DNA of 64,000 bases. Source: Myxococcus sp. RHSTA-1-4 (GTDB lineage Bacteria; Myxococcota; Myxococcia; Myxococcales; Myxococcaceae). The DNA is taken from NCBI RefSeq assembly GCF_020037125.1, contig NZ_JAIQDG010000009.1, positions 186,001-250,000 of the forward strand, in the 5' to 3' direction. This document shows, in pieces, positions 17,276 through 24,616 of this stretch (its first letter is position 1; every line of letters begins with the position of its first letter). Below the pieces are notes generated by a model, which made no database searches, was not told the origin of the DNA, and saw only the letters and a program-made list of their open reading frames with translations. The position numbers and the translations under genes are program-made.

Positions 17276-17653
17276 ATGACGCCCATCCCCTTCGTTCCAG
17301 AGCTGCACTTCGAGCAGGTGAAGGACTGGCTGCAGCACTGGAACGAGCTGATGGTCCCGGAAGCTCTTCCGAAGACCGGCTTCATCATTCCCGGCAAGGC
17401 CGCGGGTTTCCTGTACCGCACGGACAGCTCGATGGCCCTCATCGAGAACCTCGTGGCCGCGCCGGGGCTGCCGAAGGACGAGCGCAACGTGGCCGTGGAC
17501 GCCATCGTCGCCGCCGTGTGCGAGGAAGCGGCGCGGCAGGGCTTCAAGATGCTGCTGGGCTACACGCTGCTGGACGCGGTGGTGAAGCGCGCGGAGCGCA
17601 CCGGCTTCGTCTACGTGGGAGGCAACTTCCACCTCGTGGCCCGCCCGCTGTGA
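17276..17653 (+). CDS. GNAT-like acetyltransferase-fold protein (phage-type)
   Basis: 125 aa, starting 3 bp after the previous stop, so translationally linked. The order of elements fits a minimal GNAT fold: an early strand (TGFIIPGKAAGFLYRT), a conserved-strand region (SSMALIENLVAAPG), a long helix after the acetyl-CoA loop position (AVDAIVAAVCEEAARQGFK), then LLGYTLLDAVVKRAERTGF and a last strand. The pyrophosphate loop is not a clean Q/RxxGxG/A, so catalytic activity is uncertain. Small proteins of this kind occur in phages. It may act on the neighbouring 133-aa protein, but this is inferred from position only. Confidence 0.55.
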   Translation: MTPIPFVPELHFEQVKDWLQHWNELMVPEALPKTGFIIPGKAAGFLYRTDSSMALIENLVAAPGLPKDERNVAVDAIVAAVCEEAARQGFKMLLGYTLLDAVVKRAERTGFVYVGGNFHLVARPL

Positions 17654-17680
17654 GCGGAGTCCTGGTGCCAGGAGGGAGCA

Positions 17681-17696
17681 GGGCCCACCCGGGCCC
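17681..17696 (+). repeat. GC hairpin upstream of flavoprotein gene
   Basis: GGGCCC-ACCC-GGGCCC forms a strong 6-bp stem 6 bases before ATG 17703 and just after the purine-rich stretch GGAGGGAGCA. If folded it would bring that possible RBS closer to the start codon. No U tract follows, so it is not an obvious terminator. Confidence 0.35.
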
Positions 17697-17702
17697 GTCC
17701 AC

Positions 17703-18818
17703 ATGAAGCCAGGCACCGACATCCTGATTCTCGGAGCTGGCGTCGTCGGCCTTTCGGCCGCGCGCCGGCTCGTCTCTTCTGGGGCGAGCGTCACCGTCCT
17801 GGACGCCGTGCACCCCGGAGGCCGGGGCTCGCGCGCCGCCGCCGGGGTGGCCATTCCTTCCGTCCGCCTGTGGGAGGACGCGGACATGCTCGCGTTCGCC
17901 CGCGCGGGCCGCGCCACCCTGGCCGAGGACCTCGCCTCGCTCCCGGAAGGCCCCACGCTGCGCCGGGGGCACGGCATCCTCCGCGTCGCCACGGACGCGA
18001 AGTCCCGGGACGCGCTGGCGGACAAGGCCTCGAAGGACCCGGAGGGCCCCGGCACGTGGGTGGATGCCGCGAGGCTCGTGGCGCTGGAGCCCGCGCTGGA
18101 AGGCACGCCCCTCTTCGGCGCCTTCGAGAGCGGGCACGGCCACATGGTGGACACGGAGGGCTACGTCAACGCGCTCCTGGCCGCCGGGGCGCGCGCGGGA
18201 GTGCGACTGCGCCTGGGCGAGGCCGCGCGCTCCGTCACGGAGACGGACGGCGGAGTCGAGGTTCGGACGGACGGGGGAACGCTTCGAGCGGACCAGCTCA
18301 TCGTCAGCGCGGGCCCGTGGTCGGCCGGCCTGGCGGGCCTGCCGGCACTGCCGCTGAAGCCGGTGCGCGGGCAGATGCTGGTGGTGCACCAGCCGGGCCT
18401 GCACCTCACGCGTGTCGTCTCCGGCCCTTCGTACCTGGCGCCCTGGCGCTCGGGGGAGATTGTCGTCGGCGCCACGGAGGAGGACGCGGGCTTCTCGGAG
18501 CACGTGACGCCCGCGGGCCTGCTGCACCTCAGCGCCACGGTGGCGAAGCTGGCGCCGCGCCTGCGGGACGCCCGCTTCGTTCGCGCCTGGGCCGGGCTGC
18601 GCGCGGTGACGGTGGATGGGCGGCCCTACATCGGCCGCTTCCCGGGCACGCTGCGCACCTTCGTCGCGACGGGACTGGGCGGGCAGGGCATCCTCACCGG
18701 CGCGCTCACGGGGGCCTCCGTCACGGAGCTCCTGGCACACGGCCGCTGTGACGCGGTCGCTCCGTTCGACCCCGCGCGCCTCGTCAGTACAGGCTCACCA
18801 GGTCGAACGGGCGGTTGA
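17703..18818 (+). CDS. FAD-dependent oxidoreductase, glycine/D-amino-acid oxidase (DAO) family
   Basis: 371 aa. A Rossmann dinucleotide-binding motif opens the protein (ILILGAGVVGLSAARRL, GxGxxG at about 11-16), followed by the DAO-type second motif VTVLDAVHPGGRGSRAAAG. Substrate-domain strands and the C-terminal FAD contact GLGGQGILTGALTG are present. The family oxidises glycine, sarcosine or D-amino acids to the imino acid and makes H2O2 (ThiO and DadA relatives). No thiamine genes are nearby, so a ThiO role is not supported; modification of an amino acid linked to the RiPP-like cluster is possible. Its 3' end overlaps the convergent TPR gene by 35 bp. Confidence 0.82.
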   Translation: MKPGTDILILGAGVVGLSAARRLVSSGASVTVLDAVHPGGRGSRAAAGVAIPSVRLWEDADMLAFARAGRATLAEDLASLPEGPTLRRGHGILRVATDAKSRDALADKASKDPEGPGTWVDAARLVALEPALEGTPLFGAFESGHGHMVDTEGYVNALLAAGARAGVRLRLGEAARSVTETDGGVEVRTDGGTLRADQLIVSAGPWSAGLAGLPALPLKPVRGQMLVVHQPGLHLTRVVSGPSYLAPWRSGEIVVGATEEDAGFSEHVTPAGLLHLSATVAKLAPRLRDARFVRAWAGLRAVTVDGRPYIGRFPGTLRTFVATGLGGQGILTGALTGASVTELLAHGRCDAVAPFDPARLVSTGSPGRTGG

Positions 18819-20622
18819 GCTTCGTCCGTGCTCGCGGCAGCGCGGCGTGCACCGCCTTCACGTCCCCGCGCTCCAGCGCATCCGTCAGGGTGGCGGTCTC
18901 CTTCGGCCAGGTGGTGCTGGCCCGGGCGCAGCGCAGGGCCTCCGTCCAGTCGGTGCGGCCGGCGGCCACCGCGAGCCCCGCGAGGCTCTCCGCCGTCTTC
19001 AGCGGGTCTCCCACGGCGCGCGCGTGCTCCTCCGCGCGGGCGAACCACTCCACGGCGGAGGCGTGCTGCTGCTCGTCCAGGAAGAGGCGCCCCAGCTCCG
19101 CGGCGATGACCTGCCGGTGGAACGAGTCCCCCAGCGCGTCCGCGTTGGCGTACGCCTCGGTGAAGTGGGCCACGGCGGCGTCGCGCTCGCCCGCGGCCAG
19201 CTCCAGTCCGGCCAGCCGGTAGCGGTGGTGCTTGGCGAAGTTGACGCCCCACCGCGCGCTGATGGCCTCGAAGCGCCGCCACGTGGCGATGGCGTCCCCG
19301 TACTGCCGCGCCGTCTCCTGAAGGTAGCTGGCGTTGGAGATGAGGTTGATTTTCAGGTGCGTGGCGCTGGCGTCATGCAGGTCGCCCACGCAGCGCATGG
19401 CGAGCTTCTCCTCCACCAGCGCCTTGTCCAGCTTGCGCTCCTGGAACCAGGTGAGCGCGCAGACGTTGCGCAACCAGCCCTCCTGGAGCGCGCGGTCCGG
19501 CGACGTGCAGCGCTCCAGCGCGGCCACGCCCGCCTCCACCTCGGCGCGCGCGTTCGGGAGCTGCCCGAAGCGCTTGGTCAGCGTGAGCGCGCGGAACATG
19601 TGCAGCCGCGCCACCAGCTCCGGCGGCACGCGGCACGCCAGTCCCCGGGCGAAGGCCTCCATGGCCGCGTCGTGCGCGCCGGTATAGACGTGCACCACGC
19701 CCATGCTCCGCGCGAACAGGGCGCGCAACTCCTCCACGTCCCCCAGGCTGCTCCGGTCGATTTCGATGGCCGGCGTGGAGAAGCCCGTGTCCAGCGCGTC
19801 CCACGCCTGGGCGACGCGCGAGGGCAGCGCCGCGTCCGCGTCCCCGTCCAGCAGCGCCAGCCCCTGCTCCGCGGCCAGCATCGCTCCCTCGTAGTTGGTG
19901 GTGAAGAAGCAGCTCCGGATGGCGAGGATGGCCGCGGCCACGCGGTCCTCCCGCGCCTGCGAGCCGTCCACCACCAGCTGCAGGTAGCGCCCCTCCAGGT
20001 CCACCGCGGGCTCCACGGCGCGCGAGGACACCGGCCCCGGCCCCGAGGCGCGCGGCGCCCGCATCCGGTCGCAGAGCGAGTCCAGGTACGCCCGCCGCCG
20101 GGACTCGAAGCCCACCGCGCCATGCGGACGGCGCACGTTCCACCCGGTGAGCAGCAGCGTGCCGTCCAGCCCCTCCAGGCGGCTCCACTCAGCGGCGCGC
20201 ATCACCGCGCGCAGGCTGACCAGGTCGCACTCGCCCGCGCCGTGCAGCACCAGCGGGCGGCCACAGGCGCGCAGCGTCTCGACGATGGCCTTCGCCGCCA
20301 CGTTGAGCACCCAGAACATCTGCTCGGACTCGCGGTGGAGCCGGCGCTCGGACGGCGTCAGCGCCAGGTCGCTCAGGTCCGGCACGCCGTCGATGGCGCC
20401 CGGGAAGAGCCGGTTCCACTCGGAAGGGTGGGCTCGGGACAGGGCACGCACCACGTCCGGAGCGGCGTCCTCGCACGCGCGCAGCACCTTCCGCAGGCCA
20501 CCGAAGGCCACCGGCAGGGCTCCCCCCACGTCCACCTCCAGGGCACGAGAGGGGATGACCGGGGGGACGTCTCCCGCAACGGAGACCGCCAGTGCGCTTT
20601 TTCCCATGGCGCTGATCTTCAC
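18784..20622 (-). CDS. TPR-like helical protein, last gene of the eCIS operon
   Basis: 612 aa from GTG 20622; ATG 20607 is an alternative. The N-terminal 200 residues have no recognised domain. Residues about 200-600 are tandem helical pairs with TPR-like spacing (for example AVAHFTEAYANADALGDSFH, LGRLFLDEQQHASAVEWFAR), the type found in MalT/AfsR-like and Tetratrico signalling proteins. No ATPase or DNA-binding motif was found. It is convergent with, and overlaps, the flavoprotein gene by 35 bp. It is the most downstream gene on the long - strand run; whether it serves the injection system is unknown. Confidence 0.7.
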   Translation of the reverse strand: MKISAMGKSALAVSVAGDVPPVIPSRALEVDVGGALPVAFGGLRKVLRACEDAAPDVVRALSRAHPSEWNRLFPGAIDGVPDLSDLALTPSERRLHRESEQMFWVLNVAAKAIVETLRACGRPLVLHGAGECDLVSLRAVMRAAEWSRLEGLDGTLLLTGWNVRRPHGAVGFESRRRAYLDSLCDRMRAPRASGPGPVSSRAVEPAVDLEGRYLQLVVDGSQAREDRVAAAILAIRSCFFTTNYEGAMLAAEQGLALLDGDADAALPSRVAQAWDALDTGFSTPAIEIDRSSLGDVEELRALFARSMGVVHVYTGAHDAAMEAFARGLACRVPPELVARLHMFRALTLTKRFGQLPNARAEVEAGVAALERCTSPDRALQEGWLRNVCALTWFQERKLDKALVEEKLAMRCVGDLHDASATHLKINLISNASYLQETARQYGDAIATWRRFEAISARWGVNFAKHHRYRLAGLELAAGERDAAVAHFTEAYANADALGDSFHRQVIAAELGRLFLDEQQHASAVEWFARAEEHARAVGDPLKTAESLAGLAVAAGRTDWTEALRCARASTTWPKETATLTDALERGDVKAVHAALPRARTKLNRPFDLVSLY

Positions 20623-20702
20623 ACTGTCTCAAGAACTGAGCAATCGCTGGAGAACCCGTAAGGCCGCACTCGGCGCGGCGGTCGGTGCGAGGCGGCGACG
20701 GG

Positions 20703-21464
20703 TCATCCGGGACCGGGCGTCTCGGGTACGCCACGGCTGTAATGGAGGATGAGGCGGGGGAGCCACCCGTCCAGGTTCCTGCAGCGGCGCAGGGTGGTGA
20801 GGTTCATCTCCTTGTAGGGGATGCCGCGCGCGCCCCGGCCGTAGTAGTGGACGACCCAGGCGTTATCGAGCAGCCACTCCACCTGGTCCTCGGACAGGCG
20901 CAGCTCGCCCACGAAGCCGCTCTCGGAGGGCCAGTTGAGGCGGCCGGTGGGGAGCCGCTCCACGGGGAATCGGCCGGAGTCGATGACGCGGTTGACCAGC
21001 GTCTGGTCCGTCCAGTGGTCCCACTGGGTGTCGGGCACGCCCTTCATCGCGGTGAGCCACGCCGCGGCGAACGGGGAGCCCGGTGGGCTGGCGCAGATGC
21101 CGGCGCAGCGGCGGCGCGGGTCCCAGCACTCCTCGCCAATGGTGAAGCGCTCCACGTCCGGCAGGGGGCGGAGGGAGAGGGTGTCGAAGGCGTCCAGGTA
21201 CCAGCCTCCATGGCGGTGGAGCGCGAAGGCCCGCATGCGCCGCGCGGCGATGTCCATCCGTGTCGTCTGCAAGGTGTCGAAGTACTGCGTCAGGTCCTCG
21301 AAGTGGGCCTTGGGCAGCAGCGGCTGGTAGCGGGGGATGCTCTCCGGGTCGCAGTAGATGCGGACGACGGCGTCGCGGTTGTGGGACATGGCCGAGCGGA
21401 CGGCGGCAACCAGGCTGGGCCGGACGGTGTGGTCGTGGAAGCAGAAGGTGAGGGCGGACGTCAT
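20703..21464 (-). CDS. GT32-like glycosyltransferase (capsular polysaccharide synthesis type)
   Basis: 253 aa. It has the GT32/Och1-like arrangement: a first strand (FCFHDH), then ALHRHGGWYLDAFD, where the DxD-like nucleotide-sugar/metal site is D-A-F-D preceded by the conserved GGxYxD pattern. A later WDHWTDQTLVNRVID segment and a C-terminal HYYGRG motif follow. The enzyme should transfer a hexose from a nucleotide sugar in the cytoplasm. It starts 8 bp after the next gene upstream, a larger protein with two glycosyltransferase modules, so the pair probably builds one glycan. Target (surface polysaccharide or particle protein) unknown. Confidence 0.72.
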   Translation of the reverse strand: MTSALTFCFHDHTVRPSLVAAVRSAMSHNRDAVVRIYCDPESIPRYQPLLPKAHFEDLTQYFDTLQTTRMDIAARRMRAFALHRHGGWYLDAFDTLSLRPLPDVERFTIGEECWDPRRRCAGICASPPGSPFAAAWLTAMKGVPDTQWDHWTDQTLVNRVIDSGRFPVERLPTGRLNWPSESGFVGELRLSEDQVEWLLDNAWVVHYYGRGARGIPYKEMNLTTLRRCRNLDGWLPRLILHYSRGVPETPGPG

Positions 21465-21472
21465 GGCGGGCC

Positions 21473-23848
21473 TCAGGGGGCTCCCGCGGCGAGCGGGCGC
21501 GGTGCATGGGAGGTTTCGGTGGGGAGGGCGGCGCCACGGAGGGCGTCGAAGGCGTCACCCATGAGGGCGCGCAGCGCCTCGGTGGGGTGGGAGTGCCAGA
21601 AGCGGTGGTGGACGCGCTTGGGGTCCACGTTGGCGTCGTGCACACAGGCGACGAAGAAGGAGGAGTCCTCCAGCACGAGGAGCGTCCGGGACGGGTCGCT
21701 CCAGAGGAAGCGCGCGTCCTCGCCGACGTTGATGTCGGGGAAGGGGTTTCGGCGCCAGAAGTCCCGCGTGTAGCAGAGCGTGTTGCCGGACACCCAGGGG
21801 CGCTGGCCGGTGGGGTACACGTACTGCCAGGAGCGGCCGGTGGACGGCTGGTGGTAGTAGACGCGGGTGAGGCCGCAGACGGCGGCGCCCGCCTGGAGCA
21901 GGGACGACACCTGGTAGGTGAGGCGCGTGGGCGCGGACCAGTCGTCGTCGTCCCAGTGGACGATGACGTCCCCACGCGCGGCCTGGCACGCGAGGTTGCG
22001 CTTGGCGCCCAGCGAGTGGCGGCGCTCCAATCGCACGTGGCGGATGCGCGGGTCCTCGGGGAGGAGGTCGCCCGCGGGCTCGGAGCCGTCGTCCACGACG
22101 ATGAGCTCCCGGTCCGGCCAGTCCTGCGCGAGGAACCAGCGCACCGCGAGCGGGACGAACCGGCGCCGGTTGTACGTGGGCATGATGCACGACACCTTCG
22201 TGCCCGCCGCTCCCGCCGGGAGCGTGACGCGGGCGCGCGGGGCGGTGGGCGTGGGGTCCATCCCCACGAGCGCCGGAGGCTCGGCGGCGGGCGGCGCCGC
22301 GGCCGCGTCCGTCCGCTCCTCCGCGGCCACCTTCTCCAGGACGACGAGCGAGCCCGCCATGTGGACGCGCCGGAACCTGCCGCCGCGCAGCAACTCGCGC
22401 ACGAAGAGCTTCACTCCGGGGAAGTAGTCCGCGCAGTCGTGGAAGGCGACGAACCCACCGGTGGCGAGCCACGGCTCCAGGTGGTGGAAGTCGGCGGCGA
22501 CGCTGGCGTAGTCATGCAGCCCGTCGACGAGGAGGAAGCCGATGGGCTCGCTCCACGGCACGGAGGGCGCGGCCTGGAAGTGGACGCGGACGCGCGAGTC
22601 GAGCCCGGCCTGCCGCAGCGTCTGCTGGAGCTTGTCGCGCGTGGGCCCCAGGTGGCGGAGCCCGCTGTCGCGCGAGCCGACGACGCCGTCCCCCGGGTCG
22701 ATGGCGTGGATGGGCGCTGGGGAGCCGAGCGACTCGGCGACGCGGCCCAGCACGACGGTGGCCTTCCCGCAGTAGCTGCCCACCTCCACCACCGCGTGCG
22801 GCGCGGGCAGCGAGGACAGCGCGCGTGAGGCCGCGGCGATGAGCAGGTCCGCCTCCTCCTCGGAGAGCCAGCCCTCCACCTTCTGCATCTCCGCGAGGAT
22901 GGGCCAGGTGAGCAGCAGCCGAGGCCCGTGCTCCTCCGTGTTCGCCGCCGCGCCTTCAACAGGGGCGCCGTCCTCCGCCTTCGGCGCCAGGGCGTCACCC
23001 GCCGGGGGCGGTGCTTGCAACACCCGCGCGCGGCCCTCGTAGTCGCGGAAGCGCGAGCGCACGTGGGCGCGCAGCGGGTCGTCGTAGCGGCGGGGGATGG
23101 GGTGGGCCCAGAAGCCGCTCGGGTCGGCCAGGGCCGTGTCGAGCTGTCCGGTGGAGTAGCGGACGCGGTAGCGGACCAGGTCGTAGCTGCACGGGCTGGT
23201 GAGGACGCGGTGGCCGAGCAGGGCGACGAGGGTGGGGAAGAGCACCTCCTCGCTGGCCCAGATGCGTGAGCGCCGGAGGATGTCCTGGAGCTGCGGGTCT
23301 TCCCACAGCGTCACCATGTCCTTGGCGGCATCCGCGGTGAAGACGGTGGAGGGCCAGAAGGTCCAATGGACGAACTGGGCCTCGCCCTGGGGGAACCTCC
23401 GGAGGAAGGGGCGCCACAGGTCCACCTCGCGGCGGGCATTCACCGCGGGCGCGGCGCGGCTGCCGGGGCCATGGGGAGGCTGCACGTTGCCGAGCAGCCC
23501 CGCGCCGGGGTTCGCGTCCAGGAAGGCGCGCAGGAAGCCGGAGTACCCGGGCCGCAGCCCGAGCTGGTCCGAGTCGACGATGGTCATCGCGTCGAACGGG
23601 TGGTGCTCCAGCGCGAAGCGGAAGCAGTCGAGCGCGAAGTCGTGCAGCCAGCCCCACTTCATCGGCCGTGGGGTGGGGTGGACGACGGCGTTGTACCGCT
23701 CGAAGGGGAAGCCCTGGAGCAGATCCCCGTCCTGCCCACCGTTGTAGAGCAGGATGCGCGAGTCCGGGTCCAGGTGGTGCAGGTTGCGCACCAGGTCGAT
23801 GACGCACTCCCGGCTCTCGTGGACGAGACAGGCGAAGGTGTTTCTCAT
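21473..23848 (-). CDS. three-domain glycosyltransferase - methyltransferase - GT2 protein
   Basis: 791 aa. Residues 1-285: a glycosyltransferase-like domain (NTFACLVHESRECVIDLVRN, DAMTIVDSDQLG with a DSD metal motif, then WASEEVLFPTL). Residues about 320-515: a class I SAM methyltransferase of the Methyltransf_24 type (VVEVGSYCGKATVVLG as motif I; LLVDGLHDYASVAADFHHLE; FVAFHDCADYFPGV). Residues about 545-770: a GT-A/GT2 domain (VSCIMPTYNRRRFVPLAV, IVVDDGSEP, HWDDDDWSAPTRL as DxD region). It would build and methylate a glycan without separate enzymes. It is separated by 18 bp from the immunity-like gene upstream. Confidence 0.8.
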   Translation of the reverse strand: MRNTFACLVHESRECVIDLVRNLHHLDPDSRILLYNGGQDGDLLQGFPFERYNAVVHPTPRPMKWGWLHDFALDCFRFALEHHPFDAMTIVDSDQLGLRPGYSGFLRAFLDANPGAGLLGNVQPPHGPGSRAAPAVNARREVDLWRPFLRRFPQGEAQFVHWTFWPSTVFTADAAKDMVTLWEDPQLQDILRRSRIWASEEVLFPTLVALLGHRVLTSPCSYDLVRYRVRYSTGQLDTALADPSGFWAHPIPRRYDDPLRAHVRSRFRDYEGRARVLQAPPPAGDALAPKAEDGAPVEGAAANTEEHGPRLLLTWPILAEMQKVEGWLSEEEADLLIAAASRALSSLPAPHAVVEVGSYCGKATVVLGRVAESLGSPAPIHAIDPGDGVVGSRDSGLRHLGPTRDKLQQTLRQAGLDSRVRVHFQAAPSVPWSEPIGFLLVDGLHDYASVAADFHHLEPWLATGGFVAFHDCADYFPGVKLFVRELLRGGRFRRVHMAGSLVVLEKVAAEERTDAAAAPPAAEPPALVGMDPTPTAPRARVTLPAGAAGTKVSCIMPTYNRRRFVPLAVRWFLAQDWPDRELIVVDDGSEPAGDLLPEDPRIRHVRLERRHSLGAKRNLACQAARGDVIVHWDDDDWSAPTRLTYQVSSLLQAGAAVCGLTRVYYHQPSTGRSWQYVYPTGQRPWVSGNTLCYTRDFWRRNPFPDINVGEDARFLWSDPSRTLLVLEDSSFFVACVHDANVDPKRVHHRFWHSHPTEALRALMGDAFDALRGAALPTETSHAPRPLAAGAP

Positions 23849-23866
23849 GCGGCGGTCTCCCGGGCG

Positions 23867-24586
23867 TCAGATCTGGGCATCCGTCAGGTCGTTCCAGGTC
23901 GTGAGCCCGCCAAGCACGCGGCACAGTTCCCGGACCTTCTCAGCGAACGGGGCTCCGTCCTCGAAGAAGTCCATGTCGAAGCGGCCCACGGAGATGACCA
24001 GCCGCTCGGGCTCGGTCGCCCTGCGCTCCACCACCACCCTGGCTTCGGGCCGGGCGCGCAGCTCCTCGGCGAGCTCCCTCGGAAGCTCGGGCCGGGCGGT
24101 GGGCACCTCGCGCAGCAGCTCGGCGGGAGTCAGTGTCCCCGTCCTCAGCCCTTCAAGGCGCCGGAGGAGGGCTTCCGCGTGGGTGAGCGCGCCGGTCTCC
24201 AGGAAGTCGGCCATGACGACGCACTCGAAGGGAGGATCTGGCGGCTCCCCCGGCCAGCTCGCATCGCTGGCGTAGGTGCGGATGAGCTCGAGGTCCGACC
24301 AACTGCGCTGAAGTGGCGTGACGAGCCGCACGTCGACGCGCCAGTTGTCATTCCAGATGTCCTCCCAATCATCGCTGTCCAGGTCGTCCGCCAGGTAGTT
24401 GGTGACGAAGTGGCTCACACGCCAGGAAGAGAAGGCGATGTCCGGCACGCCCAGGTCCCGGAGCATCTGCGCCACCATCTCCGGCGTCCCCTGGTGGAGC
24501 TGCTTGATGGCCATGGCAAAGGCCGAGAAGGACAGCGTCTGCCCGCCGTCCTGTACCGCCGCGTTCCAGAGAATGAAGTTTTCCAT
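23867..24586 (-). CDS. acidic cytoplasmic protein, probable immunity partner of the HNH effector
   Basis: 239 aa, beginning 30 bp after the stop of the HNH nuclease gene and on the same strand. No signal peptide, no membrane segment. It is notably acidic in the first half (LADDLDSDDWEDIWNDNW) and has no catalytic motif I recognise. Position directly downstream of a polymorphic-toxin-like gene, cytoplasmic location and acidic charge all fit a nuclease immunity protein that binds the basic toxin domain. The assignment rests on context, not on family recognition. Confidence 0.6.
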   Translation of the reverse strand: MENFILWNAAVQDGGQTLSFSAFAMAIKQLHQGTPEMVAQMLRDLGVPDIAFSSWRVSHFVTNYLADDLDSDDWEDIWNDNWRVDVRLVTPLQRSWSDLELIRTYASDASWPGEPPDPPFECVVMADFLETGALTHAEALLRRLEGLRTGTLTPAELLREVPTARPELPRELAEELRARPEARVVVERRATEPERLVISVGRFDMDFFEDGAPFAEKVRELCRVLGGLTTWNDLTDAQI

Positions 24587-24616
24587 CCGACGCTCCTGAA
24601 CATGTGGCTGGGCTGG

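Noticed and set aside
17703-18818. Assignment as ThiO of thiamine biosynthesis
   Set aside because: No thiamine genes and no thiamine riboswitch-like sequence are seen nearby; only the DAO family call is supported.
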